A stretch of DNA of 64,000 nt, from NCBI GenBank assembly GCA_946885915.1, contig CAMPHF010000007.1:112040-176039 (forward strand), written 5' to 3'. The translations under genes were made by a program, and so were the position numbers. The notes beneath the pieces were generated by a model that did not search any database, was not told the DNA's origin, and saw only the letters and a list, made by a program, of their open reading frames with translations. The stretch comes from an uncultured Idiomarina sp. Lineage in GTDB: Bacteria > Pseudomonadota > Gammaproteobacteria > Enterobacterales > Alteromonadaceae. Position 1 is the first letter of the stretch. Every line of letters starts with the position of its first letter. Shown one piece after another: positions 8,458 through 18,115 of this stretch.

Positions 8458-11400
8458 TTAGAACTTGTATTGTACGCCTAATTTCACTTCCCAAAGCGAC
8501 GGTGCAAGTACACGGCTTTGCGGATTAGGGCTGATGAAGTCAGTTAACACATACTGGCCTTGTGCGTTCGTTTCAGTACGCGCAACACCTTGGTATTGTG
8601 GGAAACCGGCTTGATATAACACGCCCCAGTCTTTGTTCAACAAGTTGCCCAAGTTCTCAACCACGAAGAATACGCTTGCTTTGTGGTCTTTGTGGAAACC
8701 AGGTAACTGTTGCTCAACACGGAAGTTGAACTTAGTCCACCAGTCGCTGTAGAACGCATTACGTGGTGCGATACCGCCGGCGTACTTGTTCAAACCTGAA
8801 GACTCAAGGAACGAGAAGAATGCATCAGAATCAAAACCTGGTGCGAACACCACGTTGTTGTCATCCAGACCAGTCGGTACGTACAACAACTGACGACCAC
8901 TGTATGAATCACCGAAGATGCTGTTCTCTTCTTCTAAGTCACGGTTTTCAGCAAAGGTGTAGCTGTACGGACGACCTTTGTTCGCAGTACCGAACAAGCT
9001 GAAAATAGTTTCGTAACCATCGAAGAACTCTTGACGATAAGTCGCACGTAAGGTGAAACGGTGCGGGATTTCGTAGTTAGAGGTACCAACGCCAGGCATA
9101 CCAAGGTCAGTTAAGGCTGCCTGACCGTAGTTAGAGCCAGCAGTAGAGCTTGTCATAGGTGCCGCATCAGTCGCATCAGTGTACGCGTATGCGAATGACC
9201 AATCTAAGCCCCAATCATAACGCTTGCTTACCGAGGTAGTGAATGACAATGAATCGCCACCATCTTCCAAGTTGGCTAACTGGTAATCTTGGAAGTAACC
9301 ATTAGTAAAGGCGTACTGTGGACGACCATCGGCAAATTCACCGACCAACTCAGAAGCCAAGTTACGCACGTAAGGTGCATCTTCACGCTTTGAGTACATC
9401 AAATCAGCCATCACCACATAACCAGTGTCAAACGTGTAGGTACCACCTAACGCGTATTTCCACTCTTTTGGCAGCTTGAAGTTTGGTGCAATTGATTGAA
9501 TGTCAGCATCACGCGGTTGTGCGTTAGCAGCGTCATCAAAGGCTTCTTGAGGAATGTCATACAATGGACGACCTTCGCCGCTCAATTGCATATCAAACAC
9601 GCTCATGCCATTCGGGAAGTAGCGGTTCTGGAACTGGGTAAAGCCGTTATTCTGATAAGCGTTCACTACCCATACGTTCGGATTGCCACCAGAGTACAAG
9701 CCAACACCACCACGCATTTCTAACTCAGGTGTTGCCATCCAGTTGAAACCAACGCGCGGTTGCAACAAACCTTTACCGTCAACCGATGCAGCGTTGCTGT
9801 AACCATAGCGCTGTTCAAAGAACGGGTTTTCACGTGGAATATCATCAGTTGAGTACCAGTCATAACGCAAACCAGCAGTAATGGTTAAGTCATACTCGTA
9901 GAAGTAGTACTCGTCTTGAACATAAGCAGTGTTAGTGGTGTACTTGAACGAACCAGCAGCATCGCGTGGGTTGTTAGTACCTGCACCAGTACCGTACTGG
10001 ATGTAATCGGCTACGCCAGCTTCAAAGTCAGCAATGCTTTCAAAGCGATATTCACCGATTGAGTGCTGGACGAACATGTTGAATACGTCAACAGTTTCAG
10101 ACTCTAAACCAGCCAATACAACGTGATCGCCTACTGAGTAAGTACCCGCTAATTTGAAGAAGGTGGTGTCGTAGTTCAAGTCGTTAGACTGACGTGAATC
10201 GTCCACACCTAAGTAAACAGTGGCTTCGTTATCACCAACAGTAGTAATAATTTGCGCTTCAGGGAAACGCTGTGTGCCAATGTTTTCTTGGATGTTATCT
10301 AACTTTGAGTAACCGGCACGGAATTCAGTTTGGAAGTTGTTAGTCCAGTTTGAATATACCTGTGCTGCATACGAGTAGTAGTTAGCGCCACTGTTGTAGT
10401 AGTGGTTAGAGAACTCGTACTCATCGTTATCGCCGTCAGACTCAGCAATAGAACCGCCTGAATTGTAGTTATAAGTTAAGGCTAAGCGATGGTCATCGTT
10501 AATGTACCAGTCGATTTTCATTAACAATTTTTCATCTTCAACAGGTGAAGAAGCAATCGGCGAGCCTGGCTCATAGCCATATACGTCACGCGCGATACGG
10601 GCGATTTCGTCTAACTGTGCTTGGGTTACACCTAATACTGGAACACCAGCGTTAGGATCATCACCAGCGCCACGAGCGAAACGGTCAGCGCCTTCATATT
10701 TCTCGTAGGCGGTGAACAAGAACAAGCTGTCTTTGATCAACGGGAAGCCAACGTTGAAGCCATAGCGCTTCTCGGTGTAGTTGCCGTTGTCTAAAGTAGT
10801 ATCTTCAATTTCGTCACCGCGGAATGAATCGCTGGTGAAATCATAGAACACGCCACCTTCTAGCTCGTTCGAACCAGATTTAGTGACGGCGTTGATGTTA
10901 CACGCGGTGAAACCGCCGTATTTTACATCAAAAGGAGAGAATTCAACCGCAACCTGCTCGATTGCGTCGTAAGAGAATGGCATCCGCTCAGTTGGGTAAC
11001 CATTTGAGTTCAAACCGAAGTTATCGTTAGTACGCACGCCATCTAGGGTTAAGCTGTTGAAGCGTGGACTAGCGCCAACACACTGCACGCCATCACCAAA
11101 GCTTTCATCAACGTAAACACGCGGATCGATCGCGATCAGGTCTTTCAAGTCGCGGTTTGCTGCAGGTGCAGTCTCTAAGTCGCGTAGGCTGAAGTTTGCT
11201 GCAGGTGCTTTACCACCGTAGTTAGAATTGCTCACCAAAGTACCAGTTACCGCAATACGCTCAACTGACGAAGCACTTAAAGCTACGTTAATGTTTTGCG
11301 TGTCACCAACGGTTAAGTAGATGCCAGTGATAACTTCACTGTTACCATCTTCACTTGTTACCGTTAGCGTGTACGGGCCGCCGACAGCTAAGTTACGGGT

Positions 11401-11616
11401 TGAGAAAGTACCAGTGTCATTGGTTTCCAATGTGGTAGAGGTACCGTTACGCGTATCCGTCAGTGTCACTGTTGCATTTGATACAACCTGGCCTGCTTCT
11501 GTGGTAACAACACCACGAATAGCAGAGGTGATCTCTTGCGCGAACGCTGGCGTAGACAAACCAATAGCCAAAGCTACGGCTGCTGCGACGCTGTTCATTT
11601 TAATGTTGAGCTTCAT
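8458..11616 (-). CDS. Oar-like TonB-dependent outer-membrane receptor
   Basis: Large outer-membrane receptor of 1052 aa. Signal peptide (MKLNIKMNSVAAAVALAIGLSTPAFA) is followed by a carboxypeptidase-regulatory-like beta domain (IRGVVTTEAGQVVSNATVTLTD, residues about 33-115), a plug domain (about 120-270, with NSLTLDGVRTNDNFGLNSNGYPTERMPFSYDAIEQVAVEFSPFDVKYGG) and a long barrel ending in Phe (VKLGVQYKF), as needed for BAM recognition. This is the Oar architecture, thought to take up or secrete large ligands such as peptides. AGGACGAG precedes the ATG. I found no Pho box upstream. The ligand cannot be read from sequence. Confidence 0.9.
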   Translation of the reverse strand: MKLNIKMNSVAAAVALAIGLSTPAFAQEITSAIRGVVTTEAGQVVSNATVTLTDTRNGTSTTLETNDTGTFSTRNLAVGGPYTLTVTSEDGNSEVITGIYLTVGDTQNINVALSASSVERIAVTGTLVSNSNYGGKAPAANFSLRDLETAPAANRDLKDLIAIDPRVYVDESFGDGVQCVGASPRFNSLTLDGVRTNDNFGLNSNGYPTERMPFSYDAIEQVAVEFSPFDVKYGGFTACNINAVTKSGSNELEGGVFYDFTSDSFRGDEIEDTTLDNGNYTEKRYGFNVGFPLIKDSLFLFTAYEKYEGADRFARGAGDDPNAGVPVLGVTQAQLDEIARIARDVYGYEPGSPIASSPVEDEKLLMKIDWYINDDHRLALTYNYNSGGSIAESDGDNDEYEFSNHYYNSGANYYSYAAQVYSNWTNNFQTEFRAGYSKLDNIQENIGTQRFPEAQIITTVGDNEATVYLGVDDSRQSNDLNYDTTFFKLAGTYSVGDHVVLAGLESETVDVFNMFVQHSIGEYRFESIADFEAGVADYIQYGTGAGTNNPRDAAGSFKYTTNTAYVQDEYYFYEYDLTITAGLRYDWYSTDDIPRENPFFEQRYGYSNAASVDGKGLLQPRVGFNWMATPELEMRGGVGLYSGGNPNVWVVNAYQNNGFTQFQNRYFPNGMSVFDMQLSGEGRPLYDIPQEAFDDAANAQPRDADIQSIAPNFKLPKEWKYALGGTYTFDTGYVVMADLMYSKREDAPYVRNLASELVGEFADGRPQYAFTNGYFQDYQLANLEDGGDSLSFTTSVSKRYDWGLDWSFAYAYTDATDAAPMTSSTAGSNYGQAALTDLGMPGVGTSNYEIPHRFTLRATYRQEFFDGYETIFSLFGTANKGRPYSYTFAENRDLEEENSIFGDSYSGRQLLYVPTGLDDNNVVFAPGFDSDAFFSFLESSGLNKYAGGIAPRNAFYSDWWTKFNFRVEQQLPGFHKDHKASVFFVVENLGNLLNKDWGVLYQAGFPQYQGVARTETNAQGQYVLTDFISPNPQSRVLAPSLWEVKLGVQYKF

Positions 11617-12107
11617 TTTCTCGTCCTAGATGGTTAGCAAAAAAAGACACGCTGTTTGTTCCTACGGCTTTGAACAAGCAACGAACCTTAAAAGAAAACG
11701 TTTTAGAAAACTTTTCGAGAGCTTTTATAGCGGGTAATTGTGACAATTTGATTAAACAGGGGAACTTTTCGGTCATCGACGTATTGAAGACTTGTTTCGC
11801 GCTGAGACGAAAACGCCACGCGGTTTGCTGAGCATACCATTCCGAGGAATTGTAGCTACGCCACGCGTGTTGGTCGATACAGCCAGTGTTTAGAGAAAAA
11901 GACATGGCATGTCACAATTACGTTGGATAAGAATTGAGCGCAATTTTACGTCAGTGATCCAAAAAATGAAAGTGATGTTGAACTTTTATTGCAGTTTTAT
12001 GTCGTACTGCGCTGTTGAGTATTCTGTCAGCGCACGCCCACTATGGCTTACGCTGAAATTGCGAGGATTCGCCAACAGGATCCTTCCTGATCGTCACTCG
12101 AGTTGGT
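11617..12107. other. Intergenic region between Oar-like receptor and tadA
   Basis: About 490 bp with no gene I can support. Short ORFs on both strands lack ribosome-binding sites or family features. The receptor side has an imperfect hairpin in the presumed 5' leader (TTGTTC at 11658-11663 / GAACAA at 11672-11677), a palindrome AAAACGTTTT near 11696-11705, and the direct repeat CGCCACGCG near 11813 and 11860. No Pho box is seen. Confidence 0.5.
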
Positions 12108-12113
12108 TATAAT
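12108..12113 (+). promoter_or_regulatory. Candidate -10 element of tadA
   Basis: A perfect TATAAT lies only 8 nt before the tadA ATG, with a weak TTCCTG about 18 bp upstream. If it is used, transcription would start 1-2 nt before or at the start codon, giving a leaderless mRNA. No Shine-Dalgarno precedes the ATG, which fits. Confidence 0.45.
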
Positions 12114-12121
12114 CCCAAGTT

Positions 12122-12583
12122 ATGAATCATGAATTTTTTATGCAACGAGCGCTAGAGCTCGCTCAGCAAGCAGAACTCCATGGCGAAGTGCCCGTTGGCG
12201 CGGTATTAGTGCATGGAGGCGAGATAATTGGTGAAGGCTTTAATCAAGTGATTAGCCAGCATGACCCTTCCGCCCATGCCGAAGCGGTCGCCATTCGTGC
12301 GGCTGGCAAAGCCCTGCAAAACTACCGATTAGTCGACACCATTTTGTATGTGACCTTAGAACCATGCGCAATGTGTGCCGGGCTCATCACTCATGCCCGC
12401 ATCAAAATCTTGGTGTTTGGTGCGCCTGATCCCCGCACGGGCGCGACTGGCAGCGCCATTGATGTGCTCAATCACGGCTCCATGAATCACCAAGTTGAAG
12501 TGATTAGCGGCGTATGTGCGGAACAAAGCGCACAGCTGTTAAGACAATTTTTCCGCGCCAGACGAAAAAGCCCGCAACCTTAA
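12122..12583 (+). CDS. tadA: tRNA(adenosine-34) deaminase
   Basis: Converts A34 of tRNA-Arg(ACG) to inosine. The 153-aa protein has the zinc-deaminase signature: His52 and Glu54 in HAEA, Cys82 and Cys85 in PCAMC. Length and the N-terminus MNHEFFMQRALELA fit TadA. The ATG at 12122 has no Shine-Dalgarno and lies 8 nt after TATAAT; the internal ATG at 12140 would remove conserved helix residues. The TAA stop lies in the loop of the shared terminator with purL. Confidence 0.93.
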   Translation: MNHEFFMQRALELAQQAELHGEVPVGAVLVHGGEIIGEGFNQVISQHDPSAHAEAVAIRAAGKALQNYRLVDTILYVTLEPCAMCAGLITHARIKILVFGAPDPRTGATGSAIDVLNHGSMNHQVEVISGVCAEQSAQLLRQFFRARRKSPQP

Positions 12584-12594
12584 GTTGCGGGCTT
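12567..12594. terminator. Bidirectional terminator between tadA and purL
   Basis: AAAGCCCGCAAC-CTTAA-GTTGCGGGCTTT, a perfect 12-bp stem with A-tract and T-rich flanks. The tadA stop codon is in the loop. It serves tadA directly; purL ends 30 nt beyond it. Confidence 0.9.
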
Positions 12595-12624
12595 TAATTC
12601 AACTGCTCGTTTAGCTACCGCGCC

Positions 12625-15600
12625 TTAGGCGATAAACACTCGCGCGTTGCGGAACATCCGCATCCACGGGCTATCCTCGCCCCACTCATCTGGATGCCAG
12701 CTGTTGGCGACCGTACGGAATACCCGTTCAGGGTGCGGCATCATAATAGTTACCCGCCCATCGTCATTGGTTAAACCGGTAATTCCCGCAGGTGAACCGT
12801 TTGGATTCGCCGGGTAAGTTTCGGTCACTTTGCCCCAGTTATCCACATAGCGCAGTGCGACTTGGCCAGCAGCTTCAAGTGCGGCTTGCTGTTGTGCTGC
12901 CTGTTGCAACGCAAATTCTGCGCGACCTTCGCCATGCGATACGGCAATTGGCATCCGCGAGCCAGCCATGCCTTGTAAGAAGATCGAGTTATTTTGCTGC
13001 ACTTCGACCATCGAGAAGCGTGCTTCAAAACGCTCAGAGGCATTGGTGACAAAATGCGGCCAATGCTCGGTGCCCGGGATCAACTGCTTTAAGTTCGACA
13101 TCATCTGGCAGCCATTACAAACCCCTAAGGCGAAGGTTTGTGAGCGCGCGAAGAAAGCTTCGAACTGATCACGAGCGCGATTATTGAACAAAATTGACTT
13201 CGCCCAACCTTCACCAGCGCCTAAAACATCACCATAGGAGAAGCCACCGCAAGCCACTAAGCCTTGGAATTTATCTAGGCTGATCCGGCCGCTTAAAATA
13301 TCACTCATGTGCACGTCGACCGCCGCAAAACCAGCACGATCAAACGCTGCTGCCATTTCCACATGAGAGTTCACGCCCTGCTCGCGCAGAATCGCAATAG
13401 ATGGGTCACGGCCCGTATTAATGTAAGGTGCTGCTACATCTTCTGCAGGGTCGAAACTGAGCTGGGCATGCAAGCCCGGATCGTCCAACCGCTCCTTGGC
13501 TTTGTGCTCCTGTTCAGCGCAGACCGGGTTATCCCGCAAGCGCTGCATCTGATAAGTAGTCTCTGCCCAACGGGTACGTAAATGCGAGCGTAAATCTTCG
13601 AACACGGTTTCCCCTGCCCGACTAAAGCGCACCACATCGTTGTTGCGTAATGGCCGACCAATGTCGTGCACACAATCCGCTAAACCTGCTTCGGCATACA
13701 CGCCAAGCACCGCGTCAACATCTTCGGCGGCCACCTGAATGAGCGCGCCTAACTCTTCGCTATACAGTGCGGCTAAATCATCCTCACCCAGCTTGTCTAG
13801 GGCAATATCTACCCCACAGTAACCCGCAAACGCCATTTCAGTGGCGGTCACAAATAAACCACCATCAGCACGATCGTGATAGGCAAAAATGCGCTTTTGC
13901 TGCAACAAACTTTGAGTGGCGGTAAAGAAGCCTTTCAATAAAGCCGGCTCATCTACGTCAGGCGTTACATCACCGAGTTGGCCATACACTTGTGCTAGTG
14001 CAGAGCCACCTAGCCGGTTCTGGCCCCGACCTAAATCAATCAGCAACAGGCGGGTGTCGCCTTTGTCGGTGCGCAGTTGTGGGGTCACAGTTTTACGCAC
14101 ATCGCTAACGCGGCCAAACGCTGTGATAATCAGGCTCATTGGCGCCGTAACGGTTTTGTCTTCGCCATCTTGCTGCCATTGAGTCTTCATCGACATCGAG
14201 TCTTTACCGACCGGAATGGTAATACCGAGCGCCGGGCATAACTCTTCGCCAATAGCTTTCACTGCCTCGTATAAACCGGCATCTTCACCAGGGTGGCCAG
14301 CAGCTGACATCCAGTTGGCTGACAATTTGATGTGCTTCAAGTCGGCAATCGCGGCGGCACTAATATTAGTAATCGCCTCGCCCACCGCCATCCGCGCTGA
14401 GGCGCCGAAATTAAGCAGCGCCAATGGCGTACGTTCACCCAGTGCCATAGCTTCACCAGCATAAGTATCATAACTTGCTGCCGTTACCGCCACATCAGCC
14501 ACCGGAACTTGCCACGGGCCAACCATTTGATCGCGTGCGACCAAACCAGTAACGGTGCGATCCCCAATGGTGATCAAGAAGGTTTTCTCCGCCACGGCTG
14601 GCAATGCTAATAAGCGATAGGCCGCCCGGCTAATTTTAATGTCTTCGCGTTGCAGCGGTTCGCCTTGCGCACGCTTAGACTGCACGTCGCGGTGCATTTT
14701 CGGCGGCTTACCAAGCAGTACGTCGAGCGGCAAATCAATTGGTTGATTGTTAAAGTGGGCATCTTTCATGCTCAGCACTTGCTCGGCGGTTGCCTCACCA
14801 ATGACCGCATAGGGCGCGCGTTCACGCTCACATAAACTCGCAAATTGCTCGAGCTTATCCGCCGCCACCGCGAGCACGTATCGCTCTTGGGATTCATTAC
14901 ACCAAATTTCTAACGGCGACATGCTCGGCTCATCATTAGGCACCGCGCGCAATTCAAACTTACCGCCACGACCACCGTCATTCACGAGCTCAGGCATCGC
15001 ATTCGACAAGCCACCCGCGCCAACATCGTGAATAAAGGCAATCGGGTTGTCTTTGCCTAATTGCCAGCAGCGATCGATGACTTCTTGGCAACGCCGTTCC
15101 ATTTCTGGGTTATCACGTTGCACCGAGGCAAAATCTAAATCTTCGGTTGATTCACCAGACGCCATTGACGATGCAGCACCGCCGCCTAAGCCAATGTTCA
15201 TGGCTGGGCCGCCAAGCACCACTAATTTGGCGCCAACAGGAATTTCGCCCTTTTCCACATGGGATTCGCGAATGTTGCCCATACCACCGGCAATCATAAT
15301 CGGCTTGTGGTAACCCCGAACTTCTTCACCGTTATGGCTGTTCACTAAGGCTTCGTAGGTACGGAAGTAACCGGTAAGCGCCGGGCGACCGAACTCGTTA
15401 TTGAACGCCGCACCACCAAGTGGACCTTCCAACATAATATCAAGCGCGGTCACAATGCGATCCGGCTTGCCATAAGGTTCTTCCCAAGGCTGTTCGAACC
15501 CTGGAATACGTAAATTAGACACACTAAAGCCAACTAAGCCGGCTTTAGGTTTGGCGCCTCGACCGGTCGCGCCTTCGTCACGAATTTCACCGCCCGAGCC

Positions 15601-16539
15601 TGTAGCTGCGCCTGGGTATGGCGAAATAGCCGTGGGGTGATTGTGGGTTTCTACTTTCATTAAAATATGAATAGGTTCATGGAAGTAGCTATATTCGCCG
15701 GCAGCAGATGTGCCTTGGGGATGGGGATAAAAGCGCCCAGCTTCTGAACCAACCATCACAGCCGCGTTATCTTTATAGGCTGACAACACATGCTCAGGGG
15801 TCTGTTCAAAAGTATTTTTGATCATTTTGAACAATGATTTAGTTTGCGCAACGCCATCTAAGGTCCAGTCAGCGTTGAAAATTTTATGCCGGCAATGCTC
15901 AGAGTTGGCCTGCGCAAACATGTAAAGCTCAATGTCATTCGGGTTGCGGCCGAGCTTCTCAAAACTGCTTAATAAATAATCAATTTCATCGTCTGCCAGC
16001 GCCAAGCCTAAGTTCACATTCGCCAACTCAAGGGCTTTGCGGCCTTCCGCTAGAATATCAACCGACTGCAAAGGCGCAGGCTCGGCATGGGCAAACAAGC
16101 TCGCCGCCGCATTCAGTTCATGGAGTACAGTTTCGGTCATGCGGTCATGTAAAAATGCCTGTGCTGCACGCACTTGCTCGGCGGTTAACTGAGTTGGCAA
16201 GTAATAAGCGATACCACGCTCAATCCGCCGCACTTCAGTTAAGCCACAGTTATGCGCAATGTCGGTCGCTTTAGAAGACCATGGGGAAATCGTGCCTAAG
16301 CGCGGCACCACCAATACCAACTGGCCTTCGGGAATGATCTGGGAGCGACTTGGACCATAGGTCAGCAGCTGTTTCAACACTTCACGCGCTGAATCGGCTA
16401 AACCTTGGGTATCCGTCTCAACAAAATGCATAAACTCAGCGTAAACCGAATCAATCGCAATGCCAGCTTGCTGCAACCGGTCGATCAACTTGGCATGACG
16501 GAATTCTGAAAGGGCTGGGGCGCCGCGTAAAATCTCCAC
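12625..16539 (-). CDS. purL: Phosphoribosylformylglycinamidine synthase
   Basis: Fourth step of purine synthesis: FGAR + Gln + ATP to FGAM. It is the large single-chain form of about 1304 aa: PurS-like N-terminus ([18 protein letters not shown]), two AIRS-type ATP domains ([40 protein letters not shown]), and a C-terminal class-I glutaminase with Cys1141 in GVCNGCQMM and the His-Glu pair in MPHPERVFR. The GTG at 16539 is preferred over a TTG at 16545: GGAG lies 8 nt upstream and it yields the standard MEILRG start. TATAAT on the minus strand at 16578-16573 is a candidate -10. Confidence 0.96.
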   Translation of the reverse strand: MEILRGAPALSEFRHAKLIDRLQQAGIAIDSVYAEFMHFVETDTQGLADSAREVLKQLLTYGPSRSQIIPEGQLVLVVPRLGTISPWSSKATDIAHNCGLTEVRRIERGIAYYLPTQLTAEQVRAAQAFLHDRMTETVLHELNAAASLFAHAEPAPLQSVDILAEGRKALELANVNLGLALADDEIDYLLSSFEKLGRNPNDIELYMFAQANSEHCRHKIFNADWTLDGVAQTKSLFKMIKNTFEQTPEHVLSAYKDNAAVMVGSEAGRFYPHPQGTSAAGEYSYFHEPIHILMKVETHNHPTAISPYPGAATGSGGEIRDEGATGRGAKPKAGLVGFSVSNLRIPGFEQPWEEPYGKPDRIVTALDIMLEGPLGGAAFNNEFGRPALTGYFRTYEALVNSHNGEEVRGYHKPIMIAGGMGNIRESHVEKGEIPVGAKLVVLGGPAMNIGLGGGAASSMASGESTEDLDFASVQRDNPEMERRCQEVIDRCWQLGKDNPIAFIHDVGAGGLSNAMPELVNDGGRGGKFELRAVPNDEPSMSPLEIWCNESQERYVLAVAADKLEQFASLCERERAPYAVIGEATAEQVLSMKDAHFNNQPIDLPLDVLLGKPPKMHRDVQSKRAQGEPLQREDIKISRAAYRLLALPAVAEKTFLITIGDRTVTGLVARDQMVGPWQVPVADVAVTAASYDTYAGEAMALGERTPLALLNFGASARMAVGEAITNISAAAIADLKHIKLSANWMSAAGHPGEDAGLYEAVKAIGEELCPALGITIPVGKDSMSMKTQWQQDGEDKTVTAPMSLIITAFGRVSDVRKTVTPQLRTDKGDTRLLLIDLGRGQNRLGGSALAQVYGQLGDVTPDVDEPALLKGFFTATQSLLQQKRIFAYHDRADGGLFVTATEMAFAGYCGVDIALDKLGEDDLAALYSEELGALIQVAAEDVDAVLGVYAEAGLADCVHDIGRPLRNNDVVRFSRAGETVFEDLRSHLRTRWAETTYQMQRLRDNPVCAEQEHKAKERLDDPGLHAQLSFDPAEDVAAPYINTGRDPSIAILREQGVNSHVEMAAAFDRAGFAAVDVHMSDILSGRISLDKFQGLVACGGFSYGDVLGAGEGWAKSILFNNRARDQFEAFFARSQTFALGVCNGCQMMSNLKQLIPGTEHWPHFVTNASERFEARFSMVEVQQNNSIFLQGMAGSRMPIAVSHGEGRAEFALQQAAQQQAALEAAGQVALRYVDNWGKVTETYPANPNGSPAGITGLTNDDGRVTIMMPHPERVFRTVANSWHPDEWGEDSPWMRMFRNARVFIA

Positions 16540-16572
16540 AGACAAATCTCCAAAGTTGGGAGCTAGTAGTAA

Positions 16573-16595
16573 ATTATAAGGTCGCTAACTGCGAC
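16573..16595 (-). promoter_or_regulatory. Candidate purL promoter
   Basis: Minus-strand TATAAT (16578-16573) is preceded by the small inverted repeat GTCGC-AGTTA-GCGAC (16595-16581), directly after the stop of the small ORF. No good -35 is visible, so the call rests on the hexamer and its position 34 nt upstream of the purL start. Confidence 0.4.
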
Positions 16596-16715
16596 TTAAT
16601 CTTCTTTTTGAGTGAGTCGGAACCATTTAAAACGCCGCTCGGTAAGCAAGTGTTTGCGCTTACGCAATAGCGCCCGACGCCGTTCTTTATTGCCAACCCG
16701 AGGTCGTTTGCTCAT
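16596..16715 (-). CDS. Small highly basic protein, 39 aa, coupled to mltF
   Basis: A 39-aa ORF starting at 16715 and ending at 16596. Its ATG overlaps the mltF stop as ATGA, and GGAGTAGAG (inside the mltF end) gives a strong ribosome-binding site. The product (MSKRPRVGNKERRRALLRKR, then a Lys/Arg-rich helix and ending in TQKED) has about 16 Arg/Lys and few acidic residues, suggesting an RNA- or ribosome-binding peptide. I do not recognise the family. The coupling and clean ribosome-binding site argue for a real gene; it is too short for compositional proof. Confidence 0.6.
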   Translation of the reverse strand: MSKRPRVGNKERRRALLRKRKHLLTERRFKWFRLTQKED

Positions 16716-18115
16716 GGCTCTACTCCATCTCCGCTACCCACAGGTAGCTCTAAATTTAAGGGTAAACTTGGAATTCTGCCGCGTTCGTCCAGCCATACCA
16801 GGGTATCGTAATAACGCCGAATATTACCCACGTAGGTGACAGGTTCATCGCCGCGAGCGAATCCGAACCGAGTTTGCCGGTAAAACTTTTTCTGCCGTAA
16901 TAAAGGTAGTCGTTTTTTCACGTCCAACCAGCGATCAGGGTCAGCTCCCTGCTGGTCGGTTAAGCGCCGCGCATCCTCAACATGACCAAAGCCAATATTA
17001 TAAGCGGCTAGCGCAAACCATAAACGATCTGGATGCGGAATTCTGGCCGGTACTCGACTCAGCATCCGCTCTAGATAGCGAGCGCCACCACGCACACTTT
17101 GGGCGGCGCTCAAACGGCTCTGCACACCCATTTGTTTGGCGGTTGGCAAGGTCAGCATCATCATGCCGCGCACCCCCGTTGGCGAGATTGCGCGCGGATT
17201 CCAAAGTGATTCCTGATAGCTAACCGCAGCTAATAAACGCCAATCAAGGCTACCCGCATGCTCACGGAACAATTCAATGTAGTTTGGCAGCGTGGTTTGT
17301 ACCGCATCAATAAATAATTGGGTATCGACGTAATTAAACTGAGCCACGTGACCAAAGTGTTGGTCAATAATATGCGCTAGGCGGCCGTTATCGCGTAATG
17401 AGCCAAAGTAATCAATGGCTGCGGCATACAATGAGTCGTCACCACTGCGCCCAAATGCCCACGCGATGGGAACCTCTTCTCGCAGCGTAAATGCCACCAC
17501 TAAATCAGGGTAGTAGCGCCGCTTCACGTCTAAAATATTGGAGTCGGCAATGGTGAAATCGAGTTCACCTAGCATGACCATTTCCAGTAATTCTTGGGCA
17601 TCATGCTCCGTAGTGGCTCGCCATTTTAGCTGCGGATACTGTGGTGCAATTTGCTGCAAATATTCATGATGACTGCTGCCAGCCACCACCATAATCTCGC
17701 CATCTATCTCGGTGAAATCACGTGGCCGCTCGCGTGAAGCTTGGCGATAAATCAAACGCTGATCGACGGTAAAATAGGCCGGTCCAAACCGAAACTTTTC
17801 GTCCCGTTGCGGGGTTCTATCTAAACCCGCGGCAATAAAGTCAATTTCGCCACGTTCCAGCAGCGTTAACAAATCTTGCACGTTATAGCGTGGCACCATG
17901 GCCACTTCCACTTGCAGATACTCAGCAAACTCTGCCGCTAACCGATACTCAAAACCGCTTTCACGATCGTGTTGAACGTAATAGCTAGTGGGTGAAATTA
18001 GCGTGCCAACGCGTATTTCACCCCGATCATGGGTTTGCGTAATTTCCGCCGTCGGCGGTTCGGGGGTGCAGCCCAGCAACAGCAGAGCCAACCACGCTGT
18101 TACTAGGCGCCGCAT
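16712..18115 (-). CDS. mltF: Membrane-bound lytic murein transglycosylase F
   Basis: Cleaves peptidoglycan glycan strands to 1,6-anhydro ends at the cell envelope. A 467-aa lipoprotein with lipobox LLLGC near residue 16, an SBP_bac_3-like regulatory domain (about 30-260: RGEIRVGTLISPTSYY, DFIAAGLDRTPQRDE) and a C-terminal SLT catalytic domain with the catalytic Glu in YQESLWNPRAISPTGVRGMMMLT. The start at 18115 shares one base with the guaA stop (TAATG); an upstream GTG at 18124 is possible. It continues the guaB-guaA transcript and overlaps the small basic ORF by 4 nt. Confidence 0.93.
   Translation of the reverse strand: MRRLVTAWLALLLLGCTPEPPTAEITQTHDRGEIRVGTLISPTSYYVQHDRESGFEYRLAAEFAEYLQVEVAMVPRYNVQDLLTLLERGEIDFIAAGLDRTPQRDEKFRFGPAYFTVDQRLIYRQASRERPRDFTEIDGEIMVVAGSSHHEYLQQIAPQYPQLKWRATTEHDAQELLEMVMLGELDFTIADSNILDVKRRYYPDLVVAFTLREEVPIAWAFGRSGDDSLYAAAIDYFGSLRDNGRLAHIIDQHFGHVAQFNYVDTQLFIDAVQTTLPNYIELFREHAGSLDWRLLAAVSYQESLWNPRAISPTGVRGMMMLTLPTAKQMGVQSRLSAAQSVRGGARYLERMLSRVPARIPHPDRLWFALAAYNIGFGHVEDARRLTDQQGADPDRWLDVKKRLPLLRQKKFYRQTRFGFARGDEPVTYVGNIRRYYDTLVWLDERGRIPSLPLNLELPVGSGDGVEP

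Noticed and set aside
11733..11739. Pho half-site upstream of the Oar-like receptor
   Set aside because: A single TTGTCAC on the minus strand has no second half-site at 11-bp spacing.
11600..11905. 101-aa minus-strand ORF upstream of the Oar-like receptor
   Set aside because: It overlaps the receptor start and the leader hairpin, and its translation has no family features.
11909..12112. 67-aa plus-strand ORF just before tadA
   Set aside because: No ribosome-binding site, no recognisable family, and its 3' end runs into the candidate tadA promoter.
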